A DNA stretch of 64,000 nt from Stichopus chloronotus (taxonomy: Eukaryota > Echinodermata > Holothuroidea > Aspidochirotida > Stichopodidae), in assembly GCA_021234535.1 (NCBI GenBank), contig CM037843.1, positions 4,854,820 through 4,918,819 of the forward strand, read 5' to 3'. Below, piece by piece: positions 25,389-38,864 of this stretch. The notes beneath the pieces are model-generated. The model was not told the DNA's origin, ran no database searches, and was given only the letters and a program-made list of their open reading frames with translations. Within the stretch, counting starts at the first letter, position 1; every line of letters starts with the position of its first letter. A program made the position numbers and the translations under genes.

Positions 25389-26973
25389 ATAGTGGTTACG
25401 CGTTGTATATAGTCAAGTCGTAGGTAGATAATAAAACAAAGGAATATTTATCTCTGTTTCCATGTATTACAAATTAAATCTTTAAAGCCTAGTAACTCAG
25501 AATCGTTCTTTACGGGGAAGGTTACCATCAAGGACCTCAAGCTTGCACCCAACAGGTCTGCGCTTTGCGCTTTCTCTTTCGCTCGACAAACTCTTAAATG
25601 CTTAAAGACCTAATAATGTAGATCATGCAGCTGGAGATTCTTGGGGAACTTTGGGTAATGTGATGATGCCAATTAAATGTAATTGTAATCAGTTGTGACT
25701 TTATGGCATTTTGTTACATTTTTAGCTTGCAAAGTTATTCAAAAGTATTTATTTCATTTTTCCTCATCTTTTGAACATTTTGCTAAGGTATTTGTTTAGA
25801 GCTAAGCTGCCATGAAATTTGCTGCAGTTTTGTTTTGGAGCTATGACCACAGAGTGTAAAAAGTAGTAAAACCCCAGAGATGCATGTCAGAGATTGTAAG
25901 GCAGGTCCAGCAAAAGGAGACAATTACTGCCCAGTTATCATGCTATTTTCCAACTTTGGTGGTGTTCAAAGTTCCTTAGTCTACTGTCTCCAACCTCAAC
26001 ACAGTAGGCAGCCATATCAGGCAACCAGTTTAACACAAACAGGTTGTCACAAGAATTCTTTCGTGTTGACTGTGGGTTAACCATCTTTCTGTTTTATCTA
26101 GCTAGTAAGTGGAGTGACCATTTGGTCTCATTTAGTTGAGTGTTAGTAATCTAGCATTCAGGAAGCATTTTTTAAGTGCAATGATTTATATCTTACATTG
26201 AATGTGTGATGCTGGACATAGCACTATGTCGAACAGTCGAATTTCATTTTATACTTCTGCTGTGTATGCACAATGTGATTTCTCTTTGTTACGATAATTG
26301 TTACAATGCATTAATAAAAGTAAAGTTAAACAATATTCTTTCACTGTTCTAAGTGCATTGTGAAGTTTGAATCGGCTTAAGATTAATGATCTCTCTCATT
26401 AGCAGTTATGTTTTCCATTATTACCCCTTTGAAAATGATATGAAGAAAACATACTATGATATGTTAAAGATATGCTCTAGTGACAGGAGCAAGCATTTTT
26501 GAAGCATTGGTCAAAAAAATAAAGTTTTACATCATCATTGCAATCAATTTAAAAATACTTTTGTTCACTTCTTCATATCAGGTTACTTTTTTATCAGGTT
26601 TCTCTTCCTACATCAAGTAGGAATGAAAGACATGGGTCAAGAGTACACAAGAATTTTACAAGGTACATTTAAGGTGAACTATATATTGACATATTAGGAA
26701 ATAACAAACTGACCTTGCATAGTGATCTTAAAGGTAAAAATAACTTCAATAACCAGAATGCAAAAATGCATTGAGGTTTTGATAGTTCACTAGCCACTCA
26801 CAGTAATTAATACTTATGTGATACAAATTGAGCTATGATAAAAAGTAGCAAATATGTCTGTTCATTCTCTCATCATAAAGCACTGTTAAAAGTAAATCAA
26901 GTGTCTTCTTAGCAAAATACAGTGGACAATGCATTTCATATATTCATGACTTTCAACATAAGTTTCTGATAAT

Positions 26974-28354
26974 CAGTGGCGGCACTATGGGGGGGGGGGG
27001 GAAGGCATGAGGGGGTATTTGCCCCTCCAGATTGTTTCCTTGCCCCCCAGTTGCTCTCACCCTTCCCAATCAGATCTTGTACTCATCCAAAATTAATCAC
27101 AAAACTATTTATTGGCATTGGACTGAATAAGAACAGCTTCCGGGGAACCATGATTGATAAATGCCTAATTTATGTTACACAGGCTGCCAGTTTTCATATC
27201 ATGCCCGTAGCCACTTCAACAGTAGGCCAGCCTGGTCAGACCAATTTTCTCTCGAACATTTACGGTCAAGCATAAGAGAAGGGCGGGTAGGTGGTTGTTT
27301 TCCTAAATATAGGAATGTCGTTGTTTTCCTAATTATAGGAATGGAATGGAAGTGTATGTAGCCTGTGTGTGTGTGTGTGTGTGTGTGTACTCAGTGGTAC
27401 CGCGTACATGTGAAATGGTACTCCCAAAGAAAAAAGTTGGGAACCGTGGAGTACGGTCAATCGAAAAAATAAATAATATTAAAATAAATAATATACCTCT
27501 CTTGGGGCTTAATTTTCCACCCAGAGATATGCTAAAACCTCAGAGCTTCCAGGGGCTTTGCTCCCTGCATAGCGTGATTCTGTCCCCAGTAGTCATGGGG
27601 CAAGATTTTTTTTTCACTCCAACCTACCTTCACTGTGATAACATCTTTCCAGTTCATGGACAATTAGGCAATAACCATCATTGCTAGCCTTCTCCCTACA
27701 GGGTTAAAATGGTGTGAAACATTATCTTCTAAGCTCTAAGCTAACTGTAATTGTGTGCCTAGTCAACACTCACTTAAGCTGGGCCATGTATTCTTTTCTT
27801 TGTTTTGACAAATTCCTTGTTCTGCTTCTCTTATCAGTTTATTGTCTTATTTCTGCACAGAAAGTAAGGAAAGTTTGCCAAAATTAATTAAAAAACATGC
27901 AGAACACAAAATAGGATGTAGTCTATAAACATCCTAGAAACAGACCTACTTGTGTGTTGATGGAGTAACCAATATCCCAGCTAAGATTGCAAAGGTAATT
28001 GACCAAAGTTACTGGGCCAGCCCAAGCGTGTAATTTCTGCCTGAGGCAGTCAATCTCTGTGTTAAGTGGTGAAAGAATCCAGACCCGGAAATTCCCATAC
28101 ATAGGTCGGGTTCTCCACACAAAAATTCTGCCCCACCATTACAGGGACCAAAATCACCCTATGGGACCCCCACCAGGGCTTTTCCCCTGGACCCCACCAG
28201 GGGCCCTAAGGCGGGCCCATTGACCCCAACCGCAAGGACTCGCGCTTCGCGCTTGGTTTGGCGCCCTGCGGGAAAATCTTTACCCCCCAACATTTTCCTC
28301 TGCCCTCAGTTGCCCCCCCCCCCCCCCCAGTCTGACATTCTGGCGCCGCCACTG
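26974..28354. mobile_element. hAT-type non-autonomous element, 1.38 kb
   Basis: The ends CAGTGGCGGC and GCCGCCACTG are inverted repeats. CTGATAAT at 26966-26973 is repeated exactly at 28355-28362, an 8-bp target duplication as made by hAT transposases. There is no transposase frame. Inside are a (TG)n tract, a poly-G run near one end and a poly-C run near the other, and Pro/Gly-rich CCACCAGGGGC words. Compared with the copy at 49450-50172, about 560 bp at roughly 27580-28145 is extra, so a second insertion may be nested here. Confidence 0.9.
27363..27389. repeat. (TG)n microsatellite inside the hAT element
   Basis: An alternating GT run of about 26 bp. The related copy at 49450-50172 carries the complementary CA run near 49767-49782. 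Confidence 0.85.
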
Positions 28355-31073
28355 CTGATAATCTTGTAGCATACACTAAGTATGACATACAGAATTTCCA
28401 AGGTTCTTTTCCTGAGATGCTGTGCTTACAATGCTGCCACAGTTTTGACCACGACTGACGTAGACAAAAATCATCATCTAATCTGGCAAAACATTAGACT
28501 CATCGAAGTTGACCAACACTGCGCTGTGCTGTAAATGTGTCCTGAGATTGACCTATGTTGTTTATACAGACTTTTCAGTCTTCCTCTGCTGATCTGAAAA
28601 ACCCTTGACCTGAACCAAAACAAGACTAGAGTTGCTGCAAACCAAGTGGTCCATCAAATGGCCACATACGAGATCAGACTACGCATGTCTTCGTATGTTT
28701 TACGTATATCTCATCCCTATACGTAGCACACAGGGAGGAGATTTGTGTAAGTTGAGAGGTTAAGTCGCCAAAAATGACACTTAAAAACTACCATACACCT
28801 CTTGTGGTGTTCAACCGAAACTTGCTGGGCCAGTAGTCCGTATGTGGGGTATCTCGTGGTATACAAATGACATCATGCCGGGATTGATATTACCGCCGGA
28901 ATGGGGCTAGGGGTGAGAAGGGGTGCCCAAATGTGTGTTTGTGAGTGTAAGCATGTGTGTACAGCTAAGGGTGGTTAAATTAACTTAAATAAAGACTCAT
29001 CTGTGCGGGATATTAAGTCCCATAACTCACACCTGGTATGTGAGTACTGTCCTTACAATCCTCACACCGACACCCAGAATTATGCACATGTCGTGGGCAT
29101 TAAATGAAGAGAGGGCGCACGTCGGTTTCTGTGGGACCAAAAAAATCTGTTCACGTCATAAGTAAACTTTTCTTTCCCTACGGACACCATTTCCTTGCCC
29201 AATTTGGGAAAATTCACATGAATCTTTGTTTCAACCATTGTTATTCTTTCTTTTTTGTCGTTGGTAGCGACTCTTCTGGTTGTTTTTTCTTTATCCATGG
29301 TAAAACTTTTGCGGAAAGAAGTTGAAGTTCTTCAAAAGGTAAGGGCACTGAATGTTACGTTCAATCTAACTAAACGCTTTTAAGTTTGTTTTCAAGTAGT
29401 TGATCCTTCTTACTTCGTGGCATGATGTGAGAAAAAAATCTGACTCGGCACAAGAAGCCACGCAATTTAAAAAAACGCCAGGTCTGATGCTTTGCTTCTG
29501 TTCGTTTATTCAGTGTATTTATATGTTTTGTGCTGTTTCCATGTCAACAGTGGAAGGATGGCGCAGCGATATTTGGGGCACAATAGGAGATTCACCTGGT
29601 AGATGAGGGCCAGCAGACAGTGACTTAGCAACAAAAGAGAAAAGCTGAGGCTAATAGTCTTTGCCTTTGTTGGTGATTTCTTGGATAATTTAATCCAATA
29701 ATATTATCCCTCGAACTGCTTGCCAACTGACAACAGAGTAAGCTAACAAAGGCATGCATTTGATGAAAATCAACGAGATTACGTAACATGTAGGACGATC
29801 ACATGGGGAAATCGGAGGACCATTTCAAAGACAACAGTACCCTATATGAGTGGAAAGATCTATTTGACAAAACGTGCTCACAAAAATGATATAGGTAACC
29901 GTGTAATACCTATCGGTAAAAGCTAGCAATTTTCTGCACCACATAATCAAGATATAGCCTCTATTCTGGTCAGCATTAATCCACTGTACGCACTGTATTG
30001 TGAGTCGTGGTCTCTTTGTGATACCGCTACACTTTACGACAATACTTTGTTTCAAAATCATATGTAATCAAAGGACAGATAACAAAATAGGGGAGGGGAG
30101 ATTTCATACTACATGGCTTGTTCAAAATTTTTCACTTATTTATGAATATGTGCAAATTAGAACGTAAAAGATGGCAACATCTTCGTGGAACGGTTGCAGG
30201 CAGTAAGAAAAGTTTTGATGAGGAATATTTTACGCAGTTGTGTTTTCAAATTTTGGTTGGTAAGACCATTTTTTCGATGAAGGGGGGAGGGGATGGGAGG
30301 GTGGGAAGGGATTCTGACTGCTTTCACAAGTGCACTGTGGGTACACCGTATACTGCATGTATGGGAAATTCCCCACGGTGGTCATGCATGTAAATTTATA
30401 GTTATGGCGTGATACATATCTTTTTCTTCAGTGTTAAGTTTACATTCAGCTTTTTCTCAGTCAGTATTAGGTCTATGCTTTTGTTGCTCTTTTTACCATC
30501 TTTGTCATACATGTTTTATTTTATATTAAATTTTACCAGAGATAGGCAATTTTCATTTTGCATATATTTAATTTTCTTTTCTTTACTTTTTAATCGAATT
30601 TGGTTATCATCATCATAGTTTCCTTTCATCTTGAAATCCATGTTTTCGAATTTAGTTGAAAATGCAGAGACATGTTGGTTTTTCGTTTGTCAAGACTGGG
30701 TGTTTATGGCCGGTAATGTGACTTAGTCGATACACAGTGTAGCCTACTCTGTTAAATATACGTTCGGTTCCATGAGAGCTACCTGGGGCCAACATTAGGC
30801 AGCCTAGCTTCAAATCGTCGATTCTCCTCTCGGTATGGAGGAGGGTACTCTTGAAGAGAGCATTTATCTTCAATCGGAATTCGAAAAGTGAAATTGCAAG
30901 AAGTATTATGAGATATTTTGCCTGTCACTTGAGAAATATGATGTTATTGTTGAAGTTGGTCAAGTGACTCAAAAAGGTAAGAAACAGCTTTTTGGTCAAG
31001 TAAGAGAATGATTCTGATGTGTTCGTTAATATCAAAAGTTTATAAGACAATCATGACATGAGTATGTTAATAC

Positions 31074-31613
31074 CACAGTTGGACTGATAACTGGTATTTG
31101 ACGAACAGGCCTATCGGCCGATACTCATCAAGTTGTCCTTCACCAGTATCGGTCAAATTTACCTCAAAAATCGATATGTACAACCCAACCGATAGTTCTC
31201 TTTTCTTTTTCTCCATGGTTTCTTACAGAAGACGCACAAATACCATACGGCGGTACGTTTCGGATGAACACCACTGACTAAACGAAAGAATAGAGGGCGG
31301 CGTGACAGAAAAAAGATATGCTTCCGACTTACTGCAGTGAGCAAAGGTTACGCACTCTTGCGCACATTTCGAAAGCGATACATGTGGAACTTTCGGCATG
31401 CCGGCTATTAAGCACAAATCTATGGCCTTTCGACTCGACCATTCCCACGCCAGTTTGCTTCAACTTTCACTTATGTACTTGAATATTTTACGCTATACTC
31501 TGGTGTACCGTTGGTCTATGATTTCGAAAATATCGGTATCGGATAGATATCGGCCGATATTCAAAATAGGAACATCGATCATTGGTAACATCGTTGATAT
31601 CGGTCCCGCACTA
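31074..31613. mobile_element. TATCGGCCGATA-type non-autonomous element in unit 1
   Basis: This is the counterpart of 43142-43683. It contains CCTATCGGCCGATACTCATC near the left end and TATCGGCCGATATTC, GATATCGGTCCCGCACTA near the right end. The left terminus has decayed (CACAGTTGGACTGATAAC instead of TAGTGTTGGGCTGAC). Confidence 0.55.
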
Positions 31614-32161
31614 GTTACATCTCTCGAGATGGCTCACCTTTGACAGTACGTCTCGTATATATTATTCTACAGTGTAACATATACATGGAAAGTCTATATA
31701 GTGACCATACTGTGCATGACTGAGTGATTGTGCATGTGCGGCTGTAACGTTAGTGCGGTATGCTACGCTTTAAAAAAAAAAGAAACTTAGAAAATATCAA
31801 TGTAGAAACGGTTTGAGTAAAACGACTCACATAAATGCGTCAATCACCCCACAAACGTACAACACTGACATGGTAAGGACCAAATGGGCATCGCCAAGGT
31901 ATTTCAAAACGCTACCCTGACTCTCTATCTCTGAGAACCAAAGTGTTATTACTGCAATGAAGTACAAAACACATTCTTTTTTAGGCATTTCATTTTTACT
32001 TTTGTTTCAGTCATTTAATTCCATTCAAATTTTACAAGAGCCATATTTTTCAATTTCAGTTCAGATACAAATAATAATTCCACTTTTTGTGATAAAGTCG
32101 AGACAATTAATTAGAAATTCAGTTATTTGATAATTTAGGATGCCTGATTTTAATGTCTGTT

Positions 32162-35100
32162 TTAATTACTTTCGATTATTTTAGTGCGTCGGTTCTTCTT
32201 CTTTTTTCGTTTCTTGGGTAGCTTAGCGTGGTGTTCTTTTTCAGCTCTTTTCTGAGATTCAATCTCACCAGCGAGGCGGCATGCCCTTTCCCATCTTAGT
32301 CTGTACTCTGGTGTGTCCTCTTCAATCAAGACGGTTCTGAATGGGACAAGGTATAGATAAGAAATTTAGCATACAGTAAGAACATACGTTACTGTTCTTC
32401 ACAATAAAGTAAATATGACACTATAAAAATTATGTCTAATGTTTTCAGACTTTTGGCCTCTTTTTTGGACTAAGTCTTCTTTTTTTCACTAAATTTGAGA
32501 TTATAAATTCAAGTTGTTTGGATCAGTAAACAGTGACTAACGTGTACTCGGGCATGGCCTCGTTGAATGTTGTTCGATATCCAAAGTACGCCTCGTTCGT
32601 TGCAAACATGTTGGTTGCTTCCCATCCTTCGCCCTGTTAATAAAACATATTTTTAGCAATGATTTGACTCAGTTGATGTATATTGATGGTGTTTATTACA
32701 GTATATGTAGGGTGTCACTTAGGGTACTCATTTCATTTATACATACATGTATAGTAAGAAGAAAGATGCAGTGGTGAAATGTAGTGGAATAAACAAGAGG
32801 CAAGAAAAAAGTAAAAAGTTTATCACAGCTAGCGACCTTAAAGGAAAAAGAATAAGACAAAGAAGAAGAAGGAAAGGATGCGACCCAAATTCCACAAACA
32901 CTTCACAACTCGAGAAGACAAAAGTTCTTCAGGTGAGAAAAAGGAAGAGAAAACCAGACTCAAAAATTGACCTCATCAACCTCACCAATCCGTTTGCTTA
33001 CTCCAAATATAACTGTGTGCTTCTCGATACATGTTAAATAGCTACATTTAAAAGTACAAAGCACAGCTTCACGAACATTAATCTCAAACATTTACCTGAT
33101 ATAAATCAAGGCCACTGTCAGTGACGTCACTTGGTTCCTCCCACTTGATTAATTCTCGAGACGGGGCGTATATCTTTGGCCCAGTAAAATCTTCATCATA
33201 TGGAAAAACTGCATGAATAGGAGAATACAGATCTATCAATATTCACGACAACACCTTTACACAACACCTAGTCCTTACAGAACTTCTGTAATGTGCTAAA
33301 ATCATGTCTGGAGAACAACCTTTCCTGCATGATAGAACATGAGGTGATATCGAGACATACCATAATGGTTAGGGTTTGTTCCTTATCATGTATAATTTCA
33401 TGTGATGATAGGCTGTTTCACAAATATGGCCATACACTGTCATGAAATTGACTTCATTTTTGCTGAATGACGTCATGCTTTGAGTTTGGTGACATCATTA
33501 CGAAAAACCAAGACTATGTTATTAAATAACACATAATTATAAATCACATTCATCGAATTATAAGATTAAGAGTTTTACTCTCTCCCTGGCTGAAATAGTG
33601 TAAAATAAAATAAGTTAAACAATTTGTGTGTCATAGGAGAATAATTTCAGCTTACCTTGAGAGCACTGGTCATTTTCTTTTCTCGTCAGGGATGCGTTCA
33701 ATTCAGGGGCATCTGTCTGTTGTCGGCAGCTTAGAGGTATATGAAACACAACGCAAAATCACAATTATAATGTAATTCTTTTGGAAATGTTTGATTCCGC
33801 ATACAGTAGATTGATATGACTGATTACGTCGTTGACAACAAGCTGAAGTAAAATGCAGTATTATTCGTAAATAATTTAGTTCAACGTGCTGATTTCTTAC
33901 TTCACTCTATTAAGACAATACAAAACGGTAATCTCGGTTTAAGATCTCTGATTCAGTGGCGGCGTGGGTGTTTTTGGGGTAGGGATGTATCTTTCGGTGG
34001 GTGATTGGTGGGGTGAGGCTTACTGGGTAGCACCCACGATCACGTGGTACACTCTACTTAGATTTTCGGGAAAACTAAGCACAGCAACGTCATTAGTAGG
34101 CGCGGAGCTTACCAGAAACTTTTTTGATGAAAATATACCATACATCGCCAGAAATAACCTTCAAGGGTTCTCACAGGTGGGCGCCTTTAAACACTTCGGC
34201 TGCCGGGGACCCTAAGTCCACCAGTAGAGTCGTCACTAATCCGAATTGTACTCTTTCTTAGGTCTTAAAAGAAATTACATCTTGCCATTCTTTTGTCTTC
34301 TCTGAAATGATTAGTCCTCCCCTGAAATCTTCTACTCCATTCATAGTCCTCCGTAAGGGGTAGGTAGTCCATAACAGTGATATACTATTTGATATGGTAG
34401 TCTAACGTTTTCGTCAAAATGGTATACCAGTGCTAATTCACTTTCATGAATTGTGAAAGTCACAGTTGTTTGTGGGGAATTTTTAAAAAGGAAATCGAGA
34501 AGCAAGTGATAAAGACGATGCAAAATGACTTTACAATCAAGAAATATACTATCAGCTATTAAAAAGATGTATAGCCTCCGTTAGAAAAAAAAACCCAACC
34601 AAACACCTGAAATCTATGGTGTGCGCCAATTACCCACCTCACATTGCTGGTTCCTTCAATAGATTCATCGTCGTCCATTTCTGTTTCATCAGCGATAAGC
34701 TGTAACAGAAGATTAAAAGTAGACAACATCGTTCCAAACATCTGGATCTCATTCCAACTTTGCAGAGCAATAAATCATAAAGTAAAACAATATACAGAAA
34801 ATACACCAAACACAAAAAAATTGTCTCTAGTAGGATAAAAATGTGATTCTTAAGCCAATGAAGGTGGCACATTTAAATATTTTAATTGTCTAATATAGCA
34901 TTTTTATTTTGAAAGTATTTGATAGTGTTACGTCATACCTTTACATCTTCATCAATACCAGCGACACGCTCTAAAGGGACGTCCATGTATGCAAATCTTT
35001 GGTAGTGAATCGGTCCAGCAGAGATTGAGTTGCACATTCGTGCAACGTCACATGCAACTGTAGAAACAAAAGAGAAAACATAATTAGAAACACTTTAACT

Positions 35101-38100
35101 GGCACAGAGTCACACAGATGGCTTTGACCTGTTTAGTCGATTTCAAGCCCTTCTAAACATTTCTGAAGCAGATTCAGGCATCTGTTCAATAATTACGACT
35201 TTTTCCAAAAATGACTCGATGCAAACTTGGTGACGTCCAAATAGTCGTGGAAGAAAACAAAACGATACGTCCATTCAAGAAAAATACAGGCTATAAAATA
35301 CATCTGAACTCACTTGTGAGGTCAAGTGTCAAGCCGTGGAAGTGCTGAGGTCGATACAGAACAACTTCCATTCCTGTGTTCAATCCATATTTGATGTCTC
35401 GTCTCGGGTAGTCAAAGTATCTTTGATGGTGAAGACACGTGTTGACCGCTGAAATCATGGTCTGAAATACCCATGCAACGTGAGTGGCAGCTACTTAAAA
35501 AAGAAAAAAAGAAAAAGGAGAAGCACAGAATTGTAAGTGCCATGGTCTTGAAGCGAAATAGTGAGTATTGTGTACTACTGTGAGTTCGATAAATTCAATC
35601 AAATTACCAGTGACGTCAACTTCGTAGCATGGAAGGCCGAACGGAACTGTGTTGAGAACATTGTTCGATTTTGTGTTCGGTGAGTCCCTGAAAATAATCA
35701 GGCAAAATGTTGTTAGGGGGTTAATCGCATGATGACGTGGGCATGCATGATTTGGAAATATACATAGATGTTAAAAAAAGTTAGTTTCATAAATGAAACA
35801 CACAGTGAACGATACTCACGTGGTCAAGGTCAAGCAAAGGTCAGTATCATGTGGTTTAGTCAAGTTGTTGCTGAAAATAAGGACATTCTCATCTGCAATC
35901 AGGTCCTAACAGAAAATAACATATAAACAAGGAAGTTAACACTGTGAATTATTCGACTCAAGAATGTTTCTTTCTACTTAAAATTATTTTCTCTCAAAAG
36001 TAGTTTCTGTTACCATTTTGGATTTGGATTCAGAAGTTAATTCACGGACAACCACGTAGGACTCTGCTTAGTTAAATTCAAATCAAGACTCACAACATTC
36101 AATCGAAATAATTGAGTTTTGTTGGGTTACCATGGTTTCAGGGAGGTAGGATTTAGAGTTTGATCTTCTCACCTTCTCGGTGTTGGTCTCTGTAAGATGA
36201 CGCTGAGTCAGATTGTTTTGTCGAACATGAGTGTTCCCTACAGAAAGAAATGATAGGGGTAATGGGTAGTTAATAATTTCTAACGTTTTTTTTTTTAAAT
36301 GTTGTCACGTGGTATGATGGCATCATATGGCAGGAACGGGAAAACAGCAAAGGCAGGAAATAAAGATTATACTATGTATGTTTGTTGGAGACGTAACTAT
36401 CACTCGATGAAAAAGAGAGAAATTATCTTCAATCAGTTTGCAGCTCCAGTGGCTGATATGTTCTAAATTGCTACCTAAAACAGAATTTTAAGGAACTTAC
36501 TCCGTCTGATCTGACGCATGAGTCTTCTTCTTAACGTCCTGTTCGTAGTCTTGAGGTGGACGTTTTCTGAAACGAACAATAACACCGTCAGTTCATTTTA
36601 TTACCAGCAATAATTCGCCAACGAAGGAGACACAGGTTACTCGATCTCTAGAGACGAGCTGGGAGGTACAATTTACGGATACCCAGAGTTGCCTCGCATG
36701 ATGATGACCTCTTTATGAATAAACGTTGATACAAACATGCCTTAACAACCTCAAAAAACCGAATCGAGAAAGTTTCTTTGTTTGATCTCTCCTTATATAT
36801 ACGAAGATGTAATGACTGCAGTTTGCAACACTACTTTCAAGAGTATGCTCAGATCTAAATTCAATTTCACACGACATGCGCATTGACTTAGCATTACGAA
36901 ATACACTCATGACACAATACACACAAATAACATGTAATGAAATTGACAAACGAATAAATAAACCAACCCCGTCTAAGATGACGGAAAAGCTTCTTCATTG
37001 TCCTCTTCAAAGCCTCCTCGGAAACGTCTTCTATAAAAAGCAATGACGTCATCTATTAGTAGTAGTTGGATGCTAGGTAGTCGCAAAACAGAACATATAC
37101 TGTTCTCAATGTAGAGCCATGTACGTTAATATGATATTGAAAATGATCGGAGAAGGGAGGGGATGGGTGGGGGGTTCTGGCTCTCTCTCCTAAAGTGGCA
37201 TAACCAGACTTTTCATGGGAAGGGGGCATTTTTTATAGAATTCTCAAATTTCAGGAAATGGCACTTTCCATTTCCTTTGTCCTTGCAATTTCATCTGAAT
37301 AATTTTTTCTTCCTTGGAACACAGAATGGTGTGCCGTTTTTAATTTTCAGATTACAAAGAGTGGGGGAGGGGGGGCACATAATGTGTTGTAGTCCCCTGT
37401 CTAAAAAGAGAGGTCTACGCTCCCCCCCCCCCCCAAAAAAAAAAAACGCAACCCAAATGCGTGAAGCCATCCTTTAAGTTTCTTCGAAGACAATGACGGA
37501 GCACCGGTGTAGAAATCAAATTGACGGTAAACATATAATCCGAAGAATCCTTCAATCTACCCAGAATAGTTAAGTTTGAATTTCTTCCACAAAGAATCAA
37601 ACACCAAAGAAGCTTTGATTTTACTCCATGGTACCTGTCGATGTAGAGTACTTTGTTCACTAAATATAAGCAGTTAAATCATCATCTCATCTTCATCACC
37701 AAATAAATTCCATACGAATGAGATGATCAACAGACCTTATCAGTGAGGATGGGTGTTCGTCTATACCCCTTAAAAAGATAACACATGGCCTAATTTTAAC
37801 CAATACATGATATCGTGATCTCCTGGTTTATTGCAATAGTTTTGTTCCATTTCAGTTATAATGTCGCAGGTACAATTGTAAAATAGTTCTCATATTTTGC
37901 CATTATTGATGGTTCGCAACATGAATCGCCTTTCAGAACAGCGTTGATATGCAGTAACGTGTATCAGGCTGACATTATAGATTTCATGTTCGGGAGATTA
38001 GATGCACTAGTCGTAAACTCGGATGTAGGAGTGGACTTTAAATATTAATCGCTGTTGAAAATATATCCAAGTAGGCTATTCTACACCCGGTGGCTGAGGC

Positions 38101-38282
38101 AATCGTGGAGATGGGGATATCATACACAAAACATATAACCTTTTAATTGCCAAGTCATGTTAGAAAAGAGCCAGATACTTACCGGCTTCACGTCTTCTCC
38201 CTCGAATTACAGAGGTGACAGTCTCAAGGAGAAAGGAAGCGACGACAGCTATTACGAGTAACCAAAAAGATGGAGGGAACAT
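32162..38282 (-). CDS. LsmAD-domain protein with N-terminal membrane/signal segment, copy 1 (417 aa, 13 exons)
   Basis: Coding exons: 38282-38183, 37028-36966, 36566-36501, 36237-36173, 35905-35820, 35687-35608, 35490-35314, 35057-34939, 34699-34643, 33716-33656, 33208-33096, 32633-32542, 32336-32162. Borders are AG/GT, phases close and the total is 1254 nt. Residues 6-22 (FWLLVIAVVASFLLETV) are a hydrophobic signal peptide or anchor. Residues 34-98 are Arg-rich. Residues 99-230 weakly resemble the Argonaute N/linker-1 region (GMEVVLYRPQHFHGLTLDLT beside the family's ExWxGxxxSxRPxxxGLxLNxDV). Residues 253-271 are acidic. Residues 292-387 match LsmAD of ataxin-2: DFTG, ELIKWEE, GWEATNMFATNEAYFG, YRLRWERACRLAGEIES. 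The tail KKRKKKKNRR is basic. No Sm fold, PAZ or PIWI domain is seen. Function is unknown; its place in the cell depends on whether residues 6-22 are cleaved. An in-frame ATG at 38387 would add 35 residues, but copy 2 has a stop there. Confidence 0.85.
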
Positions 38283-38864
38283 TGTTCTAAATTCTTCGAG
38301 CAGATAAAATACAGCTTGGTCGTTGTATATATCGATATGAAGTGGTTGTACATAAACGTAGTCACTCTCACTTTGTAAACAAACCAAATAATGTTCTGTG
38401 TGACGTAACAGAGGTGGTCACACGTAGAACAAATGAATGCGCGCTTTGCTCGATGTGCTGGCGCATTACGCCTAGTGCTGGCCAACATGCTCCACTGATG
38501 TAAACTGTTTGAAAACCTTGTTACAATATCAATATATCACGAATGCGTAGACTATTGAAATGAAAACTGTCATTCTATGTTCCTTTAAGTTGGTCGCTTT
38601 TAAGTGAGAAATGAGACTAGGATAATACTCCGAATTACCCGATACCTTGTGATTAAAAATGATATATCTTGGAGACTCTTCCTAGAAGGATTTCATACAG
38701 TGGTGGGAAAGTAAAAAGAGGTTCTTCACGGACGTGACTGCGCTGTCCGCCTACCCGTTCAACAACTGTAACTGAAGTAGTGTCGCGGGGGGTATAAACA
38801 ACGCATCTTCTGCGCATAGACAATGATGTCCATGGCTAAATTGAAATGCTAAATTGAAACGCAG

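Larger units (their letters stand above)
21851..26965. other. Calcineurin B 3' UTR and downstream intergenic DNA
   Basis: Possible polyadenylation signals (AATAAA, plus strand) occur at 24580-24585, 25430-25435 and 26313-26318. The first would give a 3' UTR of about 2.7 kb. A degenerate transposon may occupy 23188-23644. An open frame at 24849-25388 (179 codons) shows no recognisable domain. No other gene is seen. Confidence 0.55.

Noticed and set aside
31223..31643. Several overlapping 60-81 codon ORFs repeated in both units
   Set aside because: They lie within the TATCGGCCGATA transposon, which is non-coding. Their agreement reflects the duplication.
32747..33037. 96-codon very basic ORF on the plus strand
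   Set aside because: It lies in an intron of the LsmAD gene, antisense to it. The matching stretch in unit 2 has indels that break it, and the composition comes from AAG/AGA-rich DNA.
37163..37477. 104-codon plus-strand ORF
   Set aside because: Intronic low-complexity G-run and C-run sequence. The unit 2 equivalent is interrupted by a transposon and not conserved as a frame.
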